Assembly (NCBI GenBank): GCA_017516345.1
Contig: JAFXDC010000018.1
Span: 1 to 38,564, forward strand
Length of the DNA stretch: 38,564 bases
Origin: Clostridia bacterium
Lineage (GTDB): Bacteria > Bacillota > Clostridia > Christensenellales > QALW01
Direction: 5' to 3'
A model generated the notes under the pieces. The model did not search any database and was not told the DNA's origin. It saw only the letters and a list, made by a program, of their open reading frames with translations. Every line of letters starts with the position of its first letter. Position 1 is the stretch's first letter. The position numbers were made by a program, and so were the translations under genes. Of this stretch, positions 1-6,843 are shown piece by piece.

Positions 1-280
1 GCGCCTTGCGCTTCGCGCAAGCCGTGGCGGCTATCGCCTCGGGCGCGCCTTTGTCCTCGGGGTGGAGTGCAAAGAAAGGGAAAACAAGCGTATTTGTATG
101 TCCCCCGCGTCCGCGGATGGCGTATAAGAGAAGATAGGATATAGAGTGTTTCTATGTTTTTTGGGGTGTCGTGGCGTACCCCTACCGGTACTTGGGGCGT
201 GAGATAAAGAGGAGGGCGGATGGTATTTGTATATTTTAGTGAGGCTTGCGTCTCAAGCTGCGCTACGGGGCGCGAGGTGA
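1..280 (+). repeat. Structured intergenic repeat, copy A (left-truncated, internally deleted)
   Basis: This is the first copy of the repeat family that recurs at about 6.4, 15.3, 22.3, 32.2 and 38.5 kb. It begins inside a core hairpin (CTTGCGC, TTC, GCGCAAG) because the window edge cuts it. The invariant motif CCTCGGGGTGGAGTGCAAA lies at 55-73 and the loop motif GCGTATTTG follows. The large GC hairpins seen in the other copies are missing, with a junction near 107-121. The tail module (TATAAGAGAAGATAGGATATAG) follows at once, and a second tail-like piece sits at 200-275. It lies downstream of the minus-strand glycerophosphodiesterase gene and codes for nothing convincing. Confidence 0.8.
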
Positions 281-281
281 G

Positions 282-322
282 AAAACAAAAGCGTTGGAGT
301 GCAGATCCAACGCTTTTGTTTA
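282..322 (-). terminator. Intrinsic terminator of the GH43-GDPD operon
   Basis: A 16-bp inverted repeat (283-298 with 306-321; core ACAAAAGCGTTGGA) has a 7-nt loop. It lies just beyond the stop codon of the minus-strand gene, and on that strand it runs into TTTTGTTTTC. It could also work weakly on the plus strand because T-rich sequence follows there too. Confidence 0.85.
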
Positions 323-326
323 TATT

Positions 327-1346
327 TTATTTGGAGTACCCGTCGTAGACCTCCTTAAGGCGGTGGGGGTAATCGGTCATTATACCGTCGGCGCCGATGG
401 AGATAAGATGGCGCATATCATCCTCATCGTTCACGGTCCAATAGTGTACCGCGAGGTTATGGCTGTTTGCCTTGGCCACAAACTCCTTGGTGGCAAGGTC
501 GATACCGAATTGCTCCATGGGAAGCTGGAAAACGCACATTTTATCCCCAAAAAGACCGTCGATGCCGAGCAGATGCATGGCGTAGAAGGTTATAGCACCG
601 CCGTATGCGGGGGAAAACATGAAAGTATCGGGCACCTTATCGCTTGCCCGAAGCGCTTTAAACTCATTATAGAGCTCCTCGTGGAAGCTTGCCAGCACCA
701 CGCGGTGGAAGGCGTCGTATTTTTCAAGCAGACGAAGGATCTCTGTAAGCGCACGCTTGCCCGTATCCCCCGATTGCTTTATCTCCACGTTTATTCTGCT
801 TTCGGGGAAGGCGACAAGCAGCTCCTCAAGCGTGGTTGCCAAAAAGACCTCCTTATCCCTTGGCTCCACCCCCTCGGGATAGGTGACGTCGGTGGGGTAT
901 TTTTCGAGGCCGTCCGCGCCGATAAAGTGCTTGCGCTCGCCGTCAAGCTCATCGTTGTCGTTTGTGGGGTTGGTATAACCGAAATCCACCCTTTGACTTA
1001 TAAGATCGGAGTAATTCCAATCGGATATCAGGCCGGTGACGTTGGTCTTGCGATCAAGACGCACGTCGTGGGAGAGTATCACCACTCCGTCCTTGGTTAT
1101 GCTCACGTCGGTCTCCATCATCACGCGGGGATCCACGCTGTAGGCGTTATAAAATGCCTCAAGAGTGTTGTCGGGGAACTCTCTGTTGCCGCCGCCGTGG
1201 GCTATAAGGATGGGAAGCTCCTGCTTCATCATGGGGTTTTCCTGCTCGAAATTTCTTGTCGGAGGGATGAGCGCCATTACGGCGTAGGCTATAAGCAGCA
1301 CCGCAAGCACGGAGGCGGTGACTATAAGTGCTTTTTTCTTTTTCAT
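327..1346 (-). CDS. Membrane-anchored glycerophosphodiester phosphodiesterase (GDPD family)
   Basis: A 339-residue protein with a lysine-rich N-terminus and one hydrophobic segment (about residues 6-28), so probably anchored outside the membrane. The GDPD TIM-barrel signature is clear: His50 in HGGGNREFPDNTLEAF, then METD with Glu78 and Asp80, and HD at 93-94, which are the usual catalytic and metal positions. The canonical HRG is HGG and the usual ENT is DNT, so the active-site rim diverges. The family hydrolyses glycerophosphodiesters to sn-glycerol-3-phosphate and an alcohol. It is the second gene of an operon, 26 bp after the GH43 gene, with an AAGGAGA ribosome binding site before its ATG. 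A second GDPD paralogue lies at 22780-23496. Substrate unknown. Confidence 0.88.
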   Translation of the reverse strand: MKKKKALIVTASVLAVLLIAYAVMALIPPTRNFEQENPMMKQELPILIAHGGGNREFPDNTLEAFYNAYSVDPRVMMETDVSITKDGVVILSHDVRLDRKTNVTGLISDWNYSDLISQRVDFGYTNPTNDNDELDGERKHFIGADGLEKYPTDVTYPEGVEPRDKEVFLATTLEELLVAFPESRINVEIKQSGDTGKRALTEILRLLEKYDAFHRVVLASFHEELYNEFKALRASDKVPDTFMFSPAYGGAITFYAMHLLGIDGLFGDKMCVFQLPMEQFGIDLATKEFVAKANSHNLAVHYWTVNDEDDMRHLISIGADGIMTDYPHRLKEVYDGYSK

Positions 1347-1372
1347 AATTATCTCCTTAAGGTAAAAAATTT

Positions 1373-2428
1373 TTATTCAAGGACGGGAAGCTTGACGCTT
1401 TTTCGGGGAGTGCCCAAAATGAGATCCCCCCTTGAGGAAAAGCCGACGGGGGATATCCATACGCTTCTGCCGCCCCAGCCGCTTCCCGAGACCAGGTTTG
1501 CATGATACACCATATACGGAGAGCCGTCCGCGGCGGTGGTAAAGCTGCAATGCCCAGGGCCAAAGATAGAGTCGGTGCTTTTAAACACGGGGGAGCTTGA
1601 TTTTTTCCAGCCCTCGGGGGACATGGGGTCTCCCATAAGGCGCAAAAGACCCAGACAGTAGTTATCGGTCCAGCTTCCGCTTGCAGAGTACACAAGATAT
1701 ATCTCCCCGTCCCTTTTAAGGATGGCGGGACCCTCGTTTATGGCGCCTCCGCGCCTTTCCCAGTCGTACTCGGGCACCGAGATGCACACCCTTTTGCTTG
1801 ATATCGTCATGGGGTCGCTCATTTTTGCTATGTAAAGGTTCTGCACCACGTTTTCATCCCCCGGCCATCCCGACCAGATAAAATACATCTGACCGTTATG
1901 CTCAAGCACGGTGCCGTCTATCGCCCACTTGTCGCTTCTGTCACTTATCTTGCCAAGCATGGTGTATTTATCCATGGGGTCGGAGCTGTTGCATTTTAAA
2001 ACGTACATTCTGTGGGTATGATTTGAGCCGTTGTCGGCGGCAACGTAGATGTACCACTCGCCGTTTATCTTGTGAAGCTCGGGCGCCCAGTACTCGTGAC
2101 TGTAGCTTGTTCCGCTCGGCGGGGTGTACACCCTCTTGCCGCGCACCCTTCCCAAGCTCGCGAGGCTGTCGGTCTTGCCCACGCAAAGAGCGTTTCCCGT
2201 GCTGTAGCAGTAGTAGTATAGGTCGCCGTCCCTTATAACGTATGGATCGGCGCCGCTTTTGGCAACGGGATTCTCCACCTGTATTTGCTTAAAGCTCGGA
2301 GAGGTGCTCGTGTTAAACTGCGTAGCGTCGGCTTGGGCGCTTGGGCGTGCGCTCTGAGTGCCCGAGGGGGGAGCGACCGAGCAGGCGCAAAGCATCAGAC
2401 AAATTATCATCACAATAAAAAGCTTCAT
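1373..2428 (-). CDS. Glycoside hydrolase family 43-type lipoprotein
   Basis: A 351-residue exported protein. The signal peptide ends in a lipobox (LCAC, Cys16), then comes a Ser/Pro-rich linker to about residue 50. The five-bladed beta-propeller of GH43 follows. The three acidic residues expected of the family can be placed: Asp61 in GADPYVIRDG (general base), Asp171 in AIDGTV (pKa modulator) and Glu232 in NEGPAIL (general acid). WAPELH at 114-119 is also typical. GH43 enzymes cleave arabinans, xylans or related beta- or alpha-L-linked side chains; the exact substrate cannot be read here. It is first in a two-gene operon with the GDPD gene. Its promoter at 2489-2517 contains a 12-bp palindrome, which suggests sugar-responsive repression (inference). 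Confidence 0.87.
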   Translation of the reverse strand: MKLFIVMIICLMLCACSVAPPSGTQSARPSAQADATQFNTSTSPSFKQIQVENPVAKSGADPYVIRDGDLYYYCYSTGNALCVGKTDSLASLGRVRGKRVYTPPSGTSYSHEYWAPELHKINGEWYIYVAADNGSNHTHRMYVLKCNSSDPMDKYTMLGKISDRSDKWAIDGTVLEHNGQMYFIWSGWPGDENVVQNLYIAKMSDPMTISSKRVCISVPEYDWERRGGAINEGPAILKRDGEIYLVYSASGSWTDNYCLGLLRLMGDPMSPEGWKKSSSPVFKSTDSIFGPGHCSFTTAADGSPYMVYHANLVSGSGWGGRSVWISPVGFSSRGDLILGTPRKSVKLPVLE

Positions 2429-2488
2429 TTTTGCCTCTTTTTATATTCTTTTGATACAACAAGGAGGGTTCTTGATATTTACCTGTTT

Positions 2489-2517
2489 ATTATACCTTTT
2501 GCGCAAAAACAAGTCAA
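2489..2517 (-). promoter_or_regulatory. Sigma-A promoter of the GH43 operon with palindromic operator
   Basis: On the minus strand TTGACT (2512-2517) and TATAAT (2489-2494) are separated by 17 nt. The spacer holds the perfect palindrome TTTTGCGCAAAA (2497-2508). Its size, its central CG and its place between the two promoter elements fit a LacI-type or similar dimeric repressor site. No regulator gene lies beside it. Confidence 0.8.
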
Positions 2518-2537
2518 TATTTTTGCATGCAGTTCTG

Positions 2538-2566
2538 TTGACATCGGGATGATTTTTAAGTAAAAT
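2538..2566 (+). promoter_or_regulatory. Sigma-A promoter of the alkaline phosphatase gene
   Basis: TTGACA (2538-2543), a 17-nt spacer and TAAAAT (2561-2566) precede the phosphatase gene. The promoter is divergent from the GH43 promoter and starts only 20 bp from its -35 element. No tandem TTAACA-type PhoP boxes are evident. Confidence 0.7.
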
Positions 2567-2628
2567 ATTCTTATAATACGGAAAAATACCTTATATATAA
2601 TATAAAAAGACGGTAAAGGAGTGGAAAA

Positions 2629-3846
2629 ATGAAGAGGATAAGCAAATGTATTATTGTGCTGTTGCTGACCGTTATTATCTCGGGGTGCGCGCCCACCTCT
2701 TCTCCTGCCACGGGCGGTGCCACCGCCCAAGCGCCTACCGTCACGGCCACTTTGAGCACCGCTGTCACCCCCACCGTCACCCCCACCGTCACGGCTGAGT
2801 CCAAAGGGGTTGAGAATCTGATAATCATCATAGGTGATGGCATGGGGCAAGCGCACATTTCCGCCGCCCAGCAGGTGTACGGCAGACACTACGGCTTTAC
2901 CGATTGGGACAGCACCTTAATAAACACCAACGCCATAAACGAGCAGGGGGAGGCGAGCGTGCTTACCGACTCCGCCGCGGCGGCGACCGCCATGGCTACG
3001 GGGGTGCTTACCCTGCGACGCAGGGTGGGCATGGACAAGGACGAGACGGTGCTTACCACCTTTCTTGACCTTGCAAGGCAAAAGGGGATGGTTACGGGCA
3101 TACTTACCACCGAGACCCTGCTTGGCGCCACTCCCGCGGGCTTTTCCGCGCACGTTAAGAATCGCTTTGACCCTCAGGAGGTCTTTGACTCCCAGATAGA
3201 CTCAGGCGTGGACCTTCTTTGCGGGGCGCCCGACCCAATTTGCGCCGCGAATAGAGAGCAGATACTTCAGGCGGGGTATTATTACTGTGATGATATATCG
3301 GGTATCGATGCCGAGCCGTCTAAAAAGCAGTATTGGCAGCTTGATACCCTGAAGACCTCGCCCGAGGTGGAGCCTGTAAGCCTTGCGGAGCTATCCGTTG
3401 CGGCGCTTGATCACCTTGATGCCAAGGGGGAGTTTATAATGATAATCGAGCAGGCACACATCGACAAGTTCTGCCATGATAATATCTTTGACAGGACGGT
3501 GCACAGCGTGGATATGCTAAACAGCACCGTGGAGCGTGTCATGGAGTGGGTGGGAGAGCGCACCGATACCGCGGTGATGGTGCTTGCCGACCATGAAACG
3601 GGGGGTCTGGTGCTTGATCCCGAGGCGGAAAACAGTTATTTCTCGCCCATAACAGGGGAGCAGATAGCCTACGAATATACCTCCACAAATCACACCACCG
3701 ACGAGGTGAAGCTGTTCTGGCACGGCTTTGAGCCCAATATTGCGGCGCTTCCGTATTTTGGGGAGCGCGATAGGATAAAAAATTCCGACATATTTTATAT
3801 GGTATGCGAGCTGCTCGAGCTTAAGGCGGGAGCAGAAGGGAAATAA
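2629..3846 (+). CDS. Alkaline phosphatase, secreted lipoprotein
   Basis: A 405-residue protein with a lipoprotein signal peptide (lipobox ISGC, Cys20) and a threonine/proline linker that repeats TPTV between residues 47 and 55. The alkaline phosphatase superfamily core begins at NLIIIIGDGMG, where Asp70 is a metal ligand. The nucleophile is Ser115 in TDSAAAATAMATG. ADHETGG at 320-326 supplies the Asp-His metal ligands, and a further His follows in STNHTTDE. The enzyme releases phosphate from organic monoesters outside the cell. The preceding AAAGGAG lies 8 nt before the ATG. copA begins 32 bp downstream, so the two may be co-transcribed. Identification to family is firm; substrate range is not. 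Confidence 0.92.
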   Translation: MKRISKCIIVLLLTVIISGCAPTSSPATGGATAQAPTVTATLSTAVTPTVTPTVTAESKGVENLIIIIGDGMGQAHISAAQQVYGRHYGFTDWDSTLINTNAINEQGEASVLTDSAAAATAMATGVLTLRRRVGMDKDETVLTTFLDLARQKGMVTGILTTETLLGATPAGFSAHVKNRFDPQEVFDSQIDSGVDLLCGAPDPICAANREQILQAGYYYCDDISGIDAEPSKKQYWQLDTLKTSPEVEPVSLAELSVAALDHLDAKGEFIMIIEQAHIDKFCHDNIFDRTVHSVDMLNSTVERVMEWVGERTDTAVMVLADHETGGLVLDPEAENSYFSPITGEQIAYEYTSTNHTTDEVKLFWHGFEPNIAALPYFGERDRIKNSDIFYMVCELLELKAGAEGK

Positions 3847-3878
3847 TAATGATAATAACAAGGTGAAAGGAGAGCGTT

Positions 3879-6356
3879 TTGAAAACCAACTTTAACGTAA
3901 GCGGGATGACCTGCTCTGCCTGCAGTGCGCGGGTGGAAAAATGCGTGCGCGAGCTCAGCGGCGTACACGAGGTCAGCGTCAATCTGCTTTTAAATTCCAT
4001 GACCGTGACTCACGATACCGACATCAAGGACATTATAGCCGCCGTGACCAAGGCGGGCTACGGCGCATCGGTAAGGGGAGAGAAGAGGGCACCCGAGCCC
4101 GAGGTGAAGGACAACTCCCTCGGAAGGCTTATTGCCAGCATCATACTTCTTGTTATATTGATGTATTTTTCCATGGGAGGCATGCTCGGCTTGCATCCGA
4201 GCTTTTTGCAGGGAGCTCAAAACGCCCCCGTGCTTGCGCTTACCCAGCTTTTACTCACCCTGCCCGTGCTATACTTGAACCGAGGATATTTTACCAGGGG
4301 ATATAAAAATCTCTTCAAGGGAGCGCCCAACATGGACTCCCTTGTGGCAATAGGCTCATCCGCCGCCGTGATATACGGTATATTTGCGCTCTACGCCATG
4401 CTTGTGGGGCTTTCAAGCGGAGATCACGAGCTTGTACACAGATATCACATGGATCTTTACTTTGAGTCGGGAGCCATGATAGTTACCCTGGTATCGGTGG
4501 GGAAATATCTTGAGGGGCGCTCCAAGGCAAGGACGGGAGATGCCATAAAACGGCTTATGGAGATGTCGCCCGACACCGCCACCGTCATCCGTGAGGGTAA
4601 GGAGCTGGAGCTTCCTGTAAGCGAGGTAAAGATAAACGATACCGTAATGGTGCGCCCGGGTGCAAGGGTGCCTGTGGACGGCGTGCTTTTGCAGAGCGGT
4701 ACCTTTGATGAATCGGCCCTTACCGGAGAGAGCCTTCCGGTGGACAAGGAGGAGGGGGACAGCGTGATGAGCGGCTCGGTGTGCTCGGGCTCTGTGACCC
4801 TTCGAGCCACCAAGGTGGGAAGTGACACCACCCTTGCAAGGATAGTGGAGCTTGTTCGCGAGGCAAACTCGGGCAAGGCGCCCATAGCAAGGCTTGCGGA
4901 CAAGGTTGCGGGGATATTCGTGCCCACCGTGCTTGGGATATCCGCCATCACCTTTATAATATGGATGATAGCCTTGGGTGACCTTGGCCATGCGCTTTCG
5001 TGTGCCATTTGCGTGCTTGTGATAAGCTGTCCGTGTGCGCTTGGACTTGCTACGCCCACCGCCATCATGGTGGGAACCGGCAAGGCGGCGCAGATGGGGG
5101 TGCTTTTCCGCAGTGCCGAGGCCATACAGACCCTGCACGAGGTCAAATACGTGCTTCTTGACAAGACCGGCACGGTTACCTGGGGCAAGCCGTCGGTGGT
5201 GCGGGTGGATACTGCCATTGAGCTTGACCGTTTTCTTACCTTGGCGGCAAGCGCCGAGAATAAGAGCGAGCATCCGCTTGCGCGCTCAATAGTACAATAT
5301 GCCCTTTCGCGCGGCGTTACCCTTTTAGAGGCAACCGATTTTGTTGCCACCGCGGGCAGAGGAATATCCGCCACGGTGGAGGGAAGAAGAATAATATGCG
5401 GAAATCTTTTGTATATGCAGGAAAATGATATCCACCCCGATATCCTTCCCGAAAAGGGAGCCACCCCGCTCTACTTTGCATCGGAGGGCAAGCTTTTGGG
5501 ATGCATCACCCTTTCAGACAGGATCAAGCCCGACAGCGCGGAGGCGGTAAGGCGGCTTCACAGGATGGGGATCACTACCGTGCTTCTGACGGGAGACAAT
5601 AGTGATGCCGCAAGCGCCATTGCCGAGCAGGCGGGGATAGACAATTATATCGCTGAGCTTTTACCTCAGGATAAGCAACGGATAATAGCGGAGTATGCTA
5701 AAAAGGGCAAGGTCGCCATGGTGGGGGACGGCATAAACGACGCTCCCGCGCTTGCCGGTGCCGATGTAGGTATCGCCATTGGAGCCGGAACCGACATAGC
5801 AATAGACAGCGCCGACGTGGTGCTGATGAAAAATCGCCTCTCGGACGTGGCAAATGCCATTGAGCTTTCGAGCGCGGTGATAAAAAATATCAAGCAAAAT
5901 CTGTTCTGGGCATTCTTTTATAACTCGGTGGGCATACCCGTTGCCGCAGGAGCGCTGTATCCGAGCCTTGGGATATTGCTAAGCCCCATGATAGGAGCGG
6001 CGGCAATGAGCCTATCCTCTCTGTTCGTTGTGACAAACGCTCTTCGCTTGCGTCTGTTTAAAAGCAGTGATCACGGCGCTCAGGAGGTGCAAGAGCTTGA
6101 CGGAGAGAATAAAAATATTATTGAAAATATAATTGATAAAGGAGACAGTAAAATGAAGACAGTAGTTTATATTGAAGGAATGATGTGCACCCATTGCTCG
6201 GGCAGAGTGGAAAAGGCTCTGAAGGAAAAGGGCTGGGAGGCCGTTGTTGAGCTTGAGAATAAGCGCGCCGTTATCCAAGGGGACAAGGATGAAGGTGAGA
6301 TAAGGGCGGTAATAGATGCCGCGGGCTACGAGGTAGTAGGAATAGAAAAAGCATAA
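3879..6356 (+). CDS. copA: Copper-translocating P-type ATPase with N- and C-terminal metal-binding domains
   Basis: An 825-residue P1B-type ATPase that exports Cu(I) across the membrane. In order: a heavy-metal-associated domain at 1-67 with GMTCSAC, transmembrane helices, an actuator loop with TGES, the CPC metal site at 384-386, the phosphorylated Asp428 in DKTGT, the nucleotide-binding SEHPLA motif, GDGINDAP at 616-623, and two closing helices. A second metal-binding domain (MMCTHC) is fused at 759-825, which is unusual because most CopA proteins carry such domains only at the N-terminus. The start is TTG at 3879, chosen because AAAGGAGAG lies just upstream. The gene closes with a strong terminator. 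No CsoR- or CopY-type regulator is present in the window. Confidence 0.95.
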   Translation: MKTNFNVSGMTCSACSARVEKCVRELSGVHEVSVNLLLNSMTVTHDTDIKDIIAAVTKAGYGASVRGEKRAPEPEVKDNSLGRLIASIILLVILMYFSMGGMLGLHPSFLQGAQNAPVLALTQLLLTLPVLYLNRGYFTRGYKNLFKGAPNMDSLVAIGSSAAVIYGIFALYAMLVGLSSGDHELVHRYHMDLYFESGAMIVTLVSVGKYLEGRSKARTGDAIKRLMEMSPDTATVIREGKELELPVSEVKINDTVMVRPGARVPVDGVLLQSGTFDESALTGESLPVDKEEGDSVMSGSVCSGSVTLRATKVGSDTTLARIVELVREANSGKAPIARLADKVAGIFVPTVLGISAITFIIWMIALGDLGHALSCAICVLVISCPCALGLATPTAIMVGTGKAAQMGVLFRSAEAIQTLHEVKYVLLDKTGTVTWGKPSVVRVDTAIELDRFLTLAASAENKSEHPLARSIVQYALSRGVTLLEATDFVATAGRGISATVEGRRIICGNLLYMQENDIHPDILPEKGATPLYFASEGKLLGCITLSDRIKPDSAEAVRRLHRMGITTVLLTGDNSDAASAIAEQAGIDNYIAELLPQDKQRIIAEYAKKGKVAMVGDGINDAPALAGADVGIAIGAGTDIAIDSADVVLMKNRLSDVANAIELSSAVIKNIKQNLFWAFFYNSVGIPVAAGALYPSLGILLSPMIGAAAMSLSSLFVVTNALRLRLFKSSDHGAQEVQELDGENKNIIENIIDKGDSKMKTVVYIEGMMCTHCSGRVEKALKEKGWEAVVELENKRAVIQGDKDEGEIRAVIDAAGYEVVGIEKA
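6153..6356 (+). CDS. Possible independently translated CopZ-like copper chaperone inside copA
   Basis: The last 67 codons of copA begin with an in-frame ATG at 6153, preceded by AAAGGAG (6138-6144) at an 8-nt spacing, as good as any start in this window. The product would be a complete heavy-metal-associated domain with the MMCTHCSGRV copper site, the size of a free CopZ chaperone. The linker before it (NIIENIIDKGDSK) is encoded by AT-rich sequence, unlike the rest of copA, as if a once-separate intergenic spacer had been opened into one frame. The ribosome binding site is seen; free CopZ production is inferred. Confidence 0.5.
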   Translation: MKTVVYIEGMMCTHCSGRVEKALKEKGWEAVVELENKRAVIQGDKDEGEIRAVIDAAGYEVVGIEKA

Positions 6357-6358
6357 AG

Positions 6359-6384
6359 GAAGGCGCCCTTGGGCGCCTTTTTTA
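6359..6384 (+). terminator. Intrinsic terminator of copA
   Basis: AAGGCGCCC (6360-6368) pairs with GGGCGCCTT (6371-6379), followed by a run of T. It begins 3 nt after the copA stop codon. The head of repeat copy B starts just after it. Confidence 0.92.
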
Positions 6385-6385
6385 T

Positions 6386-6795
6386 AATTCCTTCGGAATG
6401 GATGGACACGCCTACGGCGTGATGCGCCCCTGCGGGGGCGCCCCACCCACCCCCTTGGCGCGCCCGCGCCTCACCTTCGGCATCGGCGCGCTGCGCCTTG
6501 CGCTTTCGCGCAAGTCGTGGCGGCTTTCACCGCCTCGGGCGCGCCCTTGTCCTCGGGGTGGAGTGCAAAGGAAGTGCGGGATCGCGTATTTGCCTGTTTT
6601 CTCCGCGCCCGCGGGCGCATCCTTGCGGATGCACCCGCGCTTACGCTTGCACGCGTGCTTGCGCACTGCTGCAAGCGCTTTCGCTCCTTCGGAGCGAGGG
6701 CGCGCGAAGGTTTTTGGGTGGCATATGAGAGAAAAAGGACAGAGGGTATTTGCATGCTTTAGTGTTTCTTGCGTTTGCCGATGGGATGCGCGCCT
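6386..6795 (+). repeat. Structured intergenic repeat, copy B (near complete)
   Basis: It lies between the convergent terminators of copA and the FAD dehydrogenase. The head is a chain of small hairpins: ATTCC-TTC-GGAAT, CACGCC-TAC-GGCGTG, GCGCCCC-TGC-GGGGGCGC. Core hairpins on the + strand: 6497-6514 (loop TTTC), 6519-6534 (loop TTTC), 6611-6638 (12 bp, loop TTGC), 6645-6676 (nested, inner loop TTGC), 6681-6697 (loop TTC). The invariant 19-mer is at 6551-6569 and GCGTATTTG lies at 6584-6592. The stem around that loop is GCGG/CCGC here, but runs of G and C in copies C, D and E. The tail GGGTGG-ATATGAGAG follows at about 6714. Reading frames across it are spurious. Confidence 0.88.
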
Positions 6796-6803
6796 TGAAA
6801 CAT

Positions 6804-6832
6804 AAAAAAGCCACCGCTTGCGCGGTGGCTTT
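6804..6832 (-). terminator. Intrinsic terminator of the FAD dehydrogenase gene
   Basis: AAAGCCACCGC (6807-6817) pairs with GCGGTGGCTTT (6822-6832) around TTGC. On the minus strand it runs into TTTTTTATG. On the plus strand only a short T run follows. Confidence 0.88.
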
Positions 6833-6843
6833 TGGAGCTGATC

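Noticed and set aside
4413..5464. Two long minus-strand frames inside copA
   Set aside because: Antisense shadows of a gene with all P-type ATPase motifs; no start signals and no domains.
6398..6805. Open frames across repeat copies B, C, D and E giving similar-looking Arg/Ala/Cys-rich peptides
   Set aside because: The same nucleotide segments are read in different frames in different copies because of indels that are not multiples of three. Similarity is at the DNA and hairpin level, not in one kept frame. These would produce false hypothetical proteins in automatic annotation.
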